The notes below the pieces were generated by a model. That model had not been told where the DNA came from, ran no database searches, and saw nothing but the letters and a program-made list of their open reading frames with translations. A program made the position numbers and the translations under genes. From Rhizobacter sp. (GTDB lineage Bacteria; Pseudomonadota; Gammaproteobacteria; Burkholderiales; Burkholderiaceae), in contig JACMKW010000416.1 in assembly GCA_014379885.1 (NCBI GenBank), positions 1 to 6,508 on the forward strand: a DNA stretch of 6,508 nt. Reading direction: 5' to 3'. How positions within the stretch are numbered: position 1 is the first letter of the stretch; each line of letters begins with the position of its first letter. This document shows, piece after piece, positions 1-6,314 of the stretch.

Positions 1-125
1 ACCGCCTGGGTTCGCTCGACGTGATGGAGCTCAACCCCGCGCTCGACGTGCGCAACCGCACCGCCGAGGTGGCAGTCGACCTGATCGAGAGCCTGTTCGG
101 CAAGAGCACGCTGATGCGCAAGTGA
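1..125 (+). CDS. Arginase, C-terminal fragment (gene cut by window start)
   Basis: The reading frame is open from base 3 to the TGA at 123-125 and gives 40 residues. The translated tail contains [20 protein letters not shown], followed by an [12 protein letters not shown] segment. The S-L-D-x-x-E-x-N-P-x-x-D-x-x-N-x-T-A pattern is the C-terminal signature of the ureohydrolase superfamily. The N-P-x-x-D-x-x-N form and the LIESLFG ending fit arginase (L-arginine to L-ornithine plus urea, a cytoplasmic Mn-dependent enzyme) better than agmatinase. The metal-binding Asp/His motifs lie upstream of the window, so the catalytic centre cannot be checked. The gene ends convergently with the MipA-family gene, with a hairpin between them. 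Confidence is high for the superfamily and moderately high for arginase specifically. Confidence 0.85.
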   Translation, partial: RLGSLDVMELNPALDVRNRTAEVAVDLIESLFGKSTLMRK

Positions 126-157
126 CGGGCGCGCTCCGACACTTGGGAATTGCTGCT

Positions 158-211
158 GGGTGACATACCTCAGCCGGCCCCTTACTCCGTTCGGGCTGAG
201 TGATGTCACTC
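158..211. terminator. Long imperfect hairpin between convergent genes; possible bidirectional terminator
   Basis: Bases 158-175 pair with 194-211: 16 of 18 positions pair (one as G-U), with a 2x2 internal mismatch at 167-168/201-202 and an 18-base loop. It lies about 32 bases after the arginase stop and 13 bases beyond the mipA stop, where a shared terminator for two converging transcripts would be expected. Neither strand has a clear run of T after the stem, so it is not a textbook intrinsic terminator. The right arm also contains its own palindrome, so a protein-binding site is an alternative. Confidence 0.45.
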
Positions 212-212
212 A
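197..212. repeat. 16-base near-perfect palindrome TGAGTGA-TG-TCACTCA
   Basis: The two 7-base arms (197-203 and 206-212) are exact reverse complements around a central TG. The palindrome overlaps the right arm of the larger hairpin at 158-211, so the same bases can pair with themselves or with the left arm. The left arm carries a related half, GTGACAT at 160-166. The form resembles a binding site for a dimeric regulator, but its position at the 3' ends of both flanking genes is unusual for an operator. No binding protein can be named. Confidence 0.5.
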
Positions 213-223
213 TCAGGAAAGAT

Positions 224-1024
224 CTAGAACCTGTAGCCCAGTGCCAGCACGCCAGTCACGGGCGTGCTCTCGCGCACGATGACGCTGCGCTTGGCGTCGC
301 CTTGCAACGACGTTGCAGACAGTGCTGCCGTCAAGGCCCAGTCGCGGTTGAAGAAGTGCGTGAGTGACGCACCCAGGCGCACATCGCGCACGCCGGCACC
401 GGGCTCGTAAACGGCGTAACCGCTGCGCGCACTCTGCTGTGGCGTGACGCCGAAATAATCCTGCATGTAGTCGCGATTGACGTAGGTGGCAGACACACTG
501 CCGCCGAGCCGCCATTGCGGCGCAATCTGCAGGCCGTAATGCGCACCCAGATCGAGCAGCAGGCCCTTGCGGTCTTGGCCCGCGCCAAACCGCAGCGAGC
601 TGCTGAGCGAGAGCTCGCGCGACAGGTGCATGTTGAAGAAGGCGCCCGCCTCGGGCCGCGCCGGAATATCGCCCAGGCCTCGCAGCACATCGGAGCGGTG
701 CTCCTTGCGGCCGAAGTCTGCCGCCAGGCGCACGCCGTACTGAAGCTGGGGGTTCGACGCAAAACGGTAGCCCACACCATTGCCCATTCCGGCGAACCAG
801 CCGTTCTTCCAGCGGTAGTCGATGGTGGGCAGCAACAGGTAGCGCCGCTCGTCAGAGCCGAGGTACTTGTGACCTGCGATCAGCGCCACGCCGGCCCGCC
901 CTTCACCCTCGCTGCCAGCATCCCCCTGCAAGCGAACGGCATCGAAGCCCTGCGCCTGCGCGCTGCTGCACACCCCCGCCAAAACGCCCGAGGCGACTAC
1001 AAGTTTGAATGAGGCGATGGCCAT
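224..1024 (-). CDS. MipA/OmpV family outer-membrane protein
   Basis: This 266-residue protein starts at ATG 1024-1022 and stops at TAG 226-224. Residues 1-24 form a Sec signal peptide (hydrophobic core about 6-20) with likely cleavage after the A-Q-A at 22-24. The mature part has the MipA/OmpV pattern: a GHKYLGSDERRYLLLP-type segment at 51-66, then an IDYRWKNGWFAGMGNGVGYRF-like stretch at about 68-88. Alternating aromatic and polar beta-strand segments run to a C-terminal Tyr-Arg-Phe. A terminal Phe is typical of proteins inserted by the BAM complex. Family members are outer-membrane beta-barrels; E. coli MipA was described as a scaffold between MltA and PBP1B, but most homologues have no proven role. 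The gene lies 51 bases after the nuclease stop on the same strand, so it may be the distal operon gene or have its own promoter. The family call is firm; the function is not. Confidence 0.9.
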   Translation of the reverse strand: MAIASFKLVVASGVLAGVCSSAQAQGFDAVRLQGDAGSEGEGRAGVALIAGHKYLGSDERRYLLLPTIDYRWKNGWFAGMGNGVGYRFASNPQLQYGVRLAADFGRKEHRSDVLRGLGDIPARPEAGAFFNMHLSRELSLSSSLRFGAGQDRKGLLLDLGAHYGLQIAPQWRLGGSVSATYVNRDYMQDYFGVTPQQSARSGYAVYEPGAGVRDVRLGASLTHFFNRDWALTAALSATSLQGDAKRSVIVRESTPVTGVLALGYRF

Positions 1025-1032
1025 GCGTGAGG

Positions 1033-1037
1033 CTCCT
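1033..1037 (-). promoter_or_regulatory. Ribosome binding site of the MipA-family gene
   Basis: On the - strand this reads AGGAG and ends 8 bases before the ATG at 1024-1022. It supports that start, which also gives a well-formed signal peptide. Confidence 0.75.
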
Positions 1038-1060
1038 GCGGTTGATGTGGCTCAAACGAG

Positions 1061-1090
1061 TCTATGGAACATTCGTTACTGGCTTGTTAA
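1061..1090 (-). promoter_or_regulatory. Weak candidate sigma-70 promoter for the MipA-family gene
   Basis: On the - strand, TTAACA (1090-1085) matches the -35 consensus at 5 of 6 positions. It is followed after 18 bases by CATAGA (1066-1061), a poor -10 match. The -35 overlaps the 3' end of the nuclease gene. The element would allow mipA to be expressed separately from the upstream operon, but the match is weak and may be chance. Confidence 0.2.
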
Positions 1091-1561
1091 CGGTGCAGCA
1101 CACGGGCCATGCGATTTGCGAAAAACACGCGGCTCCACCGCAGGCTGGCCGAACAAGCCGCGCCTTGCCGCTCGGGCTTGTTGCTCCTGCGCGGCATACG
1201 GCCCCCGGCTGCGGCGGTAGGGGTCGCTCCAGGCATGGCCTTCGCGCACCATCCAGGCGGCGATGTCTTCGCCATTCAGCTCCAGGCTGCCAACGGTGCG
1301 GTGGTAGTTGTCGTGCGCGCGTGTACGCACATGCACCGGCCTGTGCAGCACGCGCGCGGCGAGTGCCGCCCGGGCCTGCGAGCCCCAGGGTTGGCAGCGT
1401 TCAGGTGCATCAATGCCGTGCAACCGTACCTTCACCGGCTTGCCGCCTTCGGGGCGCACCCAGAGAGTGTCGCCGTCCGACACGCGGGTGACCACACCAC
1501 TCAACGCCTGCGCCCCAGCACTGCACAAGAGCAAGGCACACAGCAGCCAGAGCGCCCTCAC
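1076..1561 (-). CDS. Secreted thermonuclease-family (SNase-like) nuclease
   Basis: With the GTG start at 1561-1559 the protein has 161 residues: a signal peptide (about 1-19, hydrophobic core ALWLLCALLL, cleavage after A-Q-A) and one SNase domain. All key residues of staphylococcal nuclease can be placed. S-D-G-D-T at 28-32 supplies the metal ligand equivalent to Asp21 (D31). RLHGIDAPE at 46-54 gives the equivalents of Arg35, Asp40 and Glu43 (R46, D51, E54). D-N-Y-H-R at 84-88 gives Arg87 (R88). Family members cut DNA and RNA with Ca2+, so an active periplasmic or secreted phosphodiesterase is expected. I chose GTG because it overlaps the TGA of the upstream DUF1232 gene as GTGA and puts the signal peptide at the N terminus. 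An ATG at 1645-1643 would add 28 residues lying inside the upstream gene. Two cysteines remain in the mature part (C56, C154). Confidence 0.88.
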   Translation of the reverse strand: MRALWLLCALLLCSAGAQALSGVVTRVSDGDTLWVRPEGGKPVKVRLHGIDAPERCQPWGSQARAALAARVLHRPVHVRTRAHDNYHRTVGSLELNGEDIAAWMVREGHAWSDPYRRSRGPYAAQEQQARAARRGLFGQPAVEPRVFRKSHGPCAAPLTSQ

Positions 1562-1956
1562 ACCCCCACCAGCGAGACCATCCACCAGACGAAGAGCGCA
1601 ACAATTCCAAGCCACACGCCCACGATGAGCAGCACACCCCACCACAGGCGGGGCAGCTTGTCTTTGGTGATTTCGGCTTCACGCAGCAACGCTTCCCACA
1701 GCGGCTTGGGCGTGAGCCGTGTGATCAGCGCAATGCCCAGCGGCACGATGATGAGGTCGTCGAGCTGGCCCAGGATGGGGATGAAATCGGGAATCAGGTC
1801 GATCGGGCTGAGCACGTAGGCCAGCACCAGAATCGCCACCAATTTGGCACTGCGCGGCGTCTGCGGATGTTTGAACAACTTCCACAGCGCAATCAGGTAG
1901 GTGGCCAACCGGGCCGCGTTGGCAGCGCGCAGCAACTTGCCAGTCTTGAAGATCAT
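1558..1956 (-). CDS. DUF1232 (YkvA-like) small membrane protein
   Basis: This 132-residue protein carries the DUF1232 core at about 38-72, with the diagnostic YVLSPIDLIPDFIPILGQLDD at 47-67 (S-P-I-D-L-I-P-D-F-I-P, then a D-D pair). The core is hydrophobic, and a second strongly hydrophobic segment at about 105-128 (Trp-rich, LPRLWWGVLLIVGVWLG) should span the membrane. The N terminus is basic (K4, K7, R10, R16). The domain is widespread in bacteria but has no established biochemical function. The ATG overlaps the TGA of the antiporter gene (ATGA at 1956-1953), and its own TGA overlaps the nuclease start (GTGA at 1561-1558). Translation is therefore probably coupled on both sides. No strong ribosome binding site precedes it, which fits coupling. 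The family call is firm; the function is unknown. Confidence 0.88.
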   Translation of the reverse strand: MIFKTGKLLRAANAARLATYLIALWKLFKHPQTPRSAKLVAILVLAYVLSPIDLIPDFIPILGQLDDLIIVPLGIALITRLTPKPLWEALLREAEITKDKLPRLWWGVLLIVGVWLGIVALFVWWMVSLVGV

Positions 1957-3434
1957 GGGCGCGAGTTTCGCTCAGGCGCGCGCAGCAGCGCCACCCCGAC
2001 ACGGGTAATGTGCCCTTCGTGCATGGCGCGCACTTCGAAGTGCGCACCATGCCACTCGACGCCATCGCCCACATCGTGGCCGCGCGCCAGCGTGTCGGTC
2101 AGCCAATCACACAGCGTGGGGCCGGCGTTCTCAGGCAGTGGCAGCTTGAAGAACGCGAACACGTCTTCCAGCGGCAATGAGGCGTCGATCGTCAGCCGGC
2201 CCAGCACCGGCCCTTCGCCAGGCGGCGGTTCCTCGGGCGGCAGCGCCACGCCCAGCCGCTTGGCCACCCAGGGCAAGGTGGTGCCCTGCATCAGCAGCGA
2301 AGCGAGCACCACGGCAAAGGCCACATTGAAGAAGCGGTAGCTGTCGGGCAACTGGGCGAGCAAGGGAAACAGGGCCAGCACGATGGGCACCGCGCCCCGC
2401 AAACCCACCCAGCCGATGAAGAGGCTCTCGGCACGCGAAAAGCGCAGCGGCCACAAACACAGCCAAACCGCCAACGGGCGCGCCACGAACATCAACGTGG
2501 CGGCCACCGCGACCGTGGGCCACAGCGCAGCCACCAGGTGGTGAGGTGACACCAGCAAACCCAGCAACAGGAACAGGCTGGCCTGCGCTGCCCAGGCAAA
2601 ACCATCGAGCGCCGACGAAGCGGCGTGGGCTGCGTCTTCGGCCCGCTCGCGCACCACCAAGCCGAAGAGATACACCGCCAGAAACCCCGAGCCTTCGAGC
2701 AAGCCGGCACTGGCAAACACCACCACGCCGCCCGACACGATGATCATCGACAAGAGGCCGCTGTGCGCCGCAGTCAGCGTGAGATTGCGCGTCACGCGCC
2801 GCAGCAGCCATGCCACCGCGCCCCCGCCCAGCAGCCCGCAGGCCGCGCCAAACCCGGCCTGGCGCACGAGCAGCATCAGCACCTCGGCCACCCCGGCCTT
2901 GGCCTTGATCACTTCGATCAAGGCGAGCACCAGAAACACCGCCATCGGGTCGTTGAGCCCCGACTCCATTTCGAGCGTGGCCGAGACCCGCTCATTCAGG
3001 CGCACGCCGCTCTGGCGCAGCAAGGAAAACACGGCTGCTGCATCGGTCGACCCCACGATGGCGCCGAGCAAGAGCGCGTAGCGCCAGTCAATGTTCATCG
3101 CAGCCATGGCCACCGCAGCCACCACCGCCGCCGTGATCAATACCCCTAACGTGGCGAGCATCAACGCGGGCCGCAGCCCGGCACGAAAGGTCTTCATCGG
3201 CGTGCTCACGCCCCCTTCGAGCAAGATGATCGCGAGCGCCGCATTGCCCACCCAGGCCGACAGCAGCGAGTTGTCGAACCGAATGCCACCGGGGCCGTCC
3301 ACACCCACAAGCATGCCGGCCACGAGAAATACCAGCAGGAATGGCAAGCCCAGGCGCGCCGACACCACGCCGGCCATCAGGCTCATGAAAACCAGCAGGC
3401 CGCCTGCGAGCAAGAGAATATTGAAGCTGTGCAT
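1953..3434 (-). CDS. CPA1-family K+(Na+)/H+ antiporter, NhaP2-like, lacking RCK_C
   Basis: This inner-membrane cation/proton exchanger has 493 residues from the ATG at 3434-3432. Residues 1-395 form a hydrophobic multi-span exchanger domain very similar in order to E. coli NhaP2 (CvrA). It shows ARLGLPFLLVFLVAGMLVGV (26-45), LLGAIVGSTDAAAVFSLL (122-139), ESGLNDPMAVF (157-167) with the Asn-Asp pair of the transport site, and WVGLRGAVPI (342-351). After a Pro/Glu-rich linker (about 398-408), residues 409-483 resemble the CorC_HlyC transporter-associated domain (VGDGVEWHGAHFEVRAMHEG). NhaP2 has an RCK_C domain of about 80 residues between these parts; here it appears absent, which accounts for the shorter length. 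Start: residue spacing to the R-L-G-x-P motif matches NhaP2 from 3434. An ATG at 3458 (or GTG at 3461) follows AGGGG at a good distance and would add 8-9 residues. This is the first gene of the coupled operon. Confidence 0.9.
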   Translation of the reverse strand: MHSFNILLLAGGLLVFMSLMAGVVSARLGLPFLLVFLVAGMLVGVDGPGGIRFDNSLLSAWVGNAALAIILLEGGVSTPMKTFRAGLRPALMLATLGVLITAAVVAAVAMAAMNIDWRYALLLGAIVGSTDAAAVFSLLRQSGVRLNERVSATLEMESGLNDPMAVFLVLALIEVIKAKAGVAEVLMLLVRQAGFGAACGLLGGGAVAWLLRRVTRNLTLTAAHSGLLSMIIVSGGVVVFASAGLLEGSGFLAVYLFGLVVRERAEDAAHAASSALDGFAWAAQASLFLLLGLLVSPHHLVAALWPTVAVAATLMFVARPLAVWLCLWPLRFSRAESLFIGWVGLRGAVPIVLALFPLLAQLPDSYRFFNVAFAVVLASLLMQGTTLPWVAKRLGVALPPEEPPPGEGPVLGRLTIDASLPLEDVFAFFKLPLPENAGPTLCDWLTDTLARGHDVGDGVEWHGAHFEVRAMHEGHITRVGVALLRAPERNSRP

Positions 3435-3461
3435 GTGATGCCGACGGTAGCAGAGCATCAC

Positions 3462-3499
3462 GCGCGCCCCTAAGGCTGGGGATACGGCGCCGGGCGCGC
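3462..3499. repeat. 8-base inverted repeat in the divergent promoter region
   Basis: GCGCGCCC at 3462-3469 and GGGCGCGC at 3492-3499 are exact reverse complements separated by 22 bases. They sit between the antiporter and patatin genes, close to the possible AGGGG ribosome binding site of the longer antiporter start. It could be an operator or an mRNA hairpin, but G+C-only repeats of this length arise easily by chance in such DNA. Confidence 0.3.
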
Positions 3500-3502
3500 T
3501 GC

Positions 3503-3510
3503 TCTATAAG
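3503..3510. promoter_or_regulatory. -10-like TCTATAAG element just upstream of the patatin gene
   Basis: On the + strand, TATAAG (3505-3510) matches the -10 consensus at 5 of 6 positions, but no good -35 lies upstream. Read on the - strand, the same bases give TATAGA (3508-3503), a weaker -10 facing the antiporter. In the + direction, transcription would begin at or next to the ATG at 3517, implying a leaderless or nearly leaderless mRNA. Functional use is uncertain. Confidence 0.3.
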
Positions 3511-3516
3511 CAAGAC

Positions 3517-5259
3517 ATGCAACGATTCACACTCAGCCTGGTGATGTTCGTGGCCGCAATCGCCCTGTCGGCCTGCGCCAGCTACTCGCACACCAATCAC
3601 CCGCTGGCACCCGCTGCGGCTGCGAGCGCGGCGTCGATTTCCGCCCCCACGCCCACCCCCACACGTGCCACCTTCGCCGTGAGCGGCGAGCGCGGCAACC
3701 CAAGGGTGCTGATGTTCCTGGCACTCTCGGGCGGTGGCTCGCGGGCGGCGTATTTTTCGGCCGCCACCATGCTGCGGCTGCAAACGCTGTTCGCTGATGT
3801 CGACCTGTTGAACGAGGTAGACGTGATGTCGTCGGTGTCGGGTGGCTCGATCACAGCCGCCCTGTACGCCGCCACACGCGACACCGAACTCCTGTCGCCT
3901 ACGCTGGCCGCCGCGTTGCCGGCTCAAACGGCTGGCACGCCGCTGGCCGGGCGCATCAAGGTCGATGCACAGAGCCAGGCTCTGCGCTGCAGCGCACCGC
4001 TTGCGGCCGATGAATTGGCCCACCTCAACACCCTGCTGCCCTTGCTGGGCGCCGAGCTGCGGCGGCTCGACACCTTGTGCCGCCAGGCCCCGCTGGGCCA
4101 CCTGCGCGAGTGGGACAAGACCACGGCGCTGGAGCTGACCCGCCGCAACTACCTCACCCGCTGGGTCGGCAACTGGTTCTGGCCCAGCAACATCGCGCGC
4201 TACTGGTTCACCGCCTACGATCGCAGCGACATCATGGCGCAGACCCTGGCCGACAACCTCTACGGCACCCGCCTGCTGGGCGCCAACATCAGCCTGGGCG
4301 GACTGAACCCGACGCGCCCTTACCTGCTCATCAACGCCACCACGGCGGCTGATCAAGACGCGCCCGGCATCATTGCGGCCGACGAGTACGCCTTCGGCAG
4401 CGTCTTCACCTTCACCGAACAAGATTTTCGCGACCGCATCAACTCCGACATCGGCCGCTATTCACTGGCGCGCGCGGTGATGGCGTCATCGGCCTTCCCG
4501 CTCATCTTCCCTAGCCAGACGCTGCAAGACCACCGCCCCGGTGCGCTGCAGACCTATTGCCAGGACGACCGCGAAGGTGAGCTCAAGTGCACCCACAAGC
4601 AGTACCTGCATGTGTTCGATGGTGGCAACTCCGACAACCTCGGCCTGAAGTCAATCAAGCGCGCGCTGTTCCAGATGGAGGTTGACGGCCGGCTCACGCA
4701 TGACCGCATCGTCGTGCTGCTGGTCGATGCCTTCACCCGCCCGCACGGTGCCAGCCGGCTCAGCCCCGACCCGCGCGGCACCGTGGGCTTGCTGCTCGAC
4801 GCCAACCTGAGCGACGCCGTCGACTCGCTGCTGCAGAACAACCGCGCCAAGCTGCTGGGTGAGTTCGATTCGGCCCGCCTGCGCTGGACCGATGGTGACT
4901 GCAAGCCCGAAACCCGCGAGCTGCCCAGCACCTTGTGCAAGGCCTTGAGCGAGCGGCCCGATGCCGCGCTGAACCTGACCGAGCGCCTCGTGTTCTATCA
5001 CTTCGGTTTTGACGACGTGGTGGCCGCAGACCCGAAACACGCACCGCTCAAACGCAAGCTCGACACCATTCCGACCTCGTTCAAACTCGCCACGGGCGAT
5101 GCGCGCTTGCTCGACGAAGCAGTCGATGCGGTCATCACACCCACCAACCCTTGCCTGCAACAGATTCGAGCCCTGGTGTTGGCCGAGACCGCCGCTGCGC
5201 CCGAGGCGGTGCCCACTGCACGCAAGGTCTGCCAGGACGTCGAAGGTCGACGGCGTTAG
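3517..5259 (+). CDS. Patatin-like phospholipase family lipoprotein
   Basis: This 580-residue protein is predicted to be an exported serine acyl hydrolase. Residues 1-20 are a lipoprotein signal with lipobox L17-S18-A19-C20. Position +2 is Ala, which favours the outer membrane. A low-complexity Ala/Ser/Pro/Thr linker covers about 30-50. The patatin domain begins at about 63: the oxyanion-loop glycines are in S-G-G-G-S-R-A-A (71-78), the nucleophile is probably Ser108 in SSVSGGS (105-111), and the Asp of the Ser-Asp dyad is D368 in V-F-D-G-G-N (366-371). The nucleophile elbow reads S-x-S-x-G, not the classical G-x-S-x-G. About 260 residues separate Ser and Asp. Eight cysteines besides C20 occur as four close pairs. 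Substrate is probably a membrane phospholipid or other acyl ester, by family only. The start has only a weak AAG ribosome binding site. No strand-mate is adjacent: it is divergent from the antiporter and convergent with the SRPBCC gene, overlapping its stop. Confidence 0.88.
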   Translation: MQRFTLSLVMFVAAIALSACASYSHTNHPLAPAAAASAASISAPTPTPTRATFAVSGERGNPRVLMFLALSGGGSRAAYFSAATMLRLQTLFADVDLLNEVDVMSSVSGGSITAALYAATRDTELLSPTLAAALPAQTAGTPLAGRIKVDAQSQALRCSAPLAADELAHLNTLLPLLGAELRRLDTLCRQAPLGHLREWDKTTALELTRRNYLTRWVGNWFWPSNIARYWFTAYDRSDIMAQTLADNLYGTRLLGANISLGGLNPTRPYLLINATTAADQDAPGIIAADEYAFGSVFTFTEQDFRDRINSDIGRYSLARAVMASSAFPLIFPSQTLQDHRPGALQTYCQDDREGELKCTHKQYLHVFDGGNSDNLGLKSIKRALFQMEVDGRLTHDRIVVLLVDAFTRPHGASRLSPDPRGTVGLLLDANLSDAVDSLLQNNRAKLLGEFDSARLRWTDGDCKPETRELPSTLCKALSERPDAALNLTERLVFYHFGFDDVVAADPKHAPLKRKLDTIPTSFKLATGDARLLDEAVDAVITPTNPCLQQIRALVLAETAAAPEAVPTARKVCQDVEGRRR

Positions 5260-6314
5260 CCCACTGCAGCGCCAGCGGCGTGCGGTTCGGGCATCTCGCT
5301 GCGTTGTTTGTAGAAACGCAGGATCACGTCGCCAAAATCACCCAACAGCCACTGCGCCACCCAATCGGCATAGAGGTTGAATTGCGTCGAGATGCGGTAG
5401 CTGACCTGCATGCGCAGCAGGGTGCCGGTGCCTTGCGGCTCCAGCGTGTAGGTGGTGTCTTGCAGGTCGAAGTAGTGGCCGCCGATCACCACGTGGTCGT
5501 CGAGCGAACCGGCGGGGAATGAATCGGCGGTGAAACGATAGGCCCAGCGCACACGTTGTGGCGGCTGCCAGTCGGCATCGGCCACGTGGCCATCGAAGTG
5601 CACGTTGCGCGTCCAGACCATGGATCGCACATGGCCCTCGGGCGTCTGCCGCGTCAGGCCTGACACCGGCAAAGGCGCACCGATGCGAAAGGCCCAGGCA
5701 TCACCCACCTCGTCGGCTCGGATGTCGGTGGCGGCATTGATGTGGCGCCACACCACCTCGGGCGCGGCCTGGATAAAGGTTGAACGATCCACCGTGTGTT
5801 GCGCCACCGGCGTGGGCAGCAGATCTCCCAGCATGCCCAGCAGCAAGGGCACGAGAGCCAGGCTGTAGACGGCTTGTCGGGGCCAGTCGGTGAGGCGACA
5901 CACCAGCCCCATCACCAGGCCGCCGATGCCACCCATCACCGCAAACATCGGCACGATGACGATGGCGCAGATGATGCCTTCGATCATGATGACCAGCGTG
6001 CCGCAGACGAACAGCATCGTGGCCAGGAAGGGGCCATAGAAGTAGTAGCCCCAGCTGCGCCGCCGCTGCCGCTCGGCGAAGTAGACCGTTACCGCACCGA
6101 TGGCCAACGGCGCGCAGAAGATGAAGGCACCCGCCATGGCCGACCAGGCGCCGCCGGGCCGACCCGAGAACGCAAAGCGCATCAACAAGCCCAGCACCAC
6201 GCCGGCGGCGATGGGGTAGCGCCTGAGAAAAGGCAGCACACGCTGGCGCAGCCCTTTGGGTTCGTCGAGTTCGGCGGTTGGCGGTTTGTAGTGCGCGTCG
6301 ACGGGTTCGCTCAT
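5256..6314 (-). CDS. Multi-span membrane protein with C-terminal SRPBCC-type domain
   Basis: From the ATG at 6314-6312 the protein has 352 residues in two halves. The first, about 30-165, is hydrophobic, with roughly five membrane segments (about 34-49, 58-79, 95-111, 114-138, 148-165) after a hydrophilic N terminus. The second, about 172-338, is soluble and looks like an SRPBCC/START-like fold: it opens with DRSTFIQAAPEVVWRHI (176-192), the usual first strand and helix of that fold, and continues with beta-rich segments to an amphipathic helix near 312-336. Such folds form a cavity for hydrophobic ligands; no ligand can be named here. This start is chosen because TGGAGGAG lies upstream and because it overlaps the preceding stop as ATGA; a longer frame from 6383 would lie inside the neighbour. 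The TAA at 5258-5256 overlaps the patatin TAG from the opposite strand. The SRPBCC call is from pattern only. Confidence 0.72.
   Translation of the reverse strand: MSEPVDAHYKPPTAELDEPKGLRQRVLPFLRRYPIAAGVVLGLLMRFAFSGRPGGAWSAMAGAFIFCAPLAIGAVTVYFAERQRRRSWGYYFYGPFLATMLFVCGTLVIMIEGIICAIVIVPMFAVMGGIGGLVMGLVCRLTDWPRQAVYSLALVPLLLGMLGDLLPTPVAQHTVDRSTFIQAAPEVVWRHINAATDIRADEVGDAWAFRIGAPLPVSGLTRQTPEGHVRSMVWTRNVHFDGHVADADWQPPQRVRWAYRFTADSFPAGSLDDHVVIGGHYFDLQDTTYTLEPQGTGTLLRMQVSYRISTQFNLYADWVAQWLLGDFGDVILRFYKQRSEMPEPHAAGAAVG

Noticed and set aside
515..1012. 165-codon open frame on the + strand opposite the MipA-family gene
   Set aside because: It is the antisense shadow of a gene with signal peptide, family motifs and ribosome binding site.
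1562..1645. 28-residue N-terminal extension of the nuclease from ATG 1645
   Set aside because: It lies inside the DUF1232 gene and would bury the signal peptide; the GTG at 1561 gives a 4-base stop/start overlap and a normal signal peptide.
1109..1819. 236-codon open frame on the + strand opposite the nuclease and DUF1232 genes
   Set aside because: It spans two well-supported - strand genes and has no family features.
2131..2811. 226-codon open frame on the - strand within the antiporter gene
   Set aside because: It is an alternative frame of the antiporter gene, rich in Ala, Gly and Arg, with no domain; the antiporter frame carries clear family motifs.
3088..4422. 444-codon open frame on the - strand
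   Set aside because: It crosses the 5' ends of the antiporter and patatin genes and the intergenic region. Its Arg/Gly/Gln-rich translation has no recognisable motif. In GC-rich DNA, frames opposite real genes are often open.
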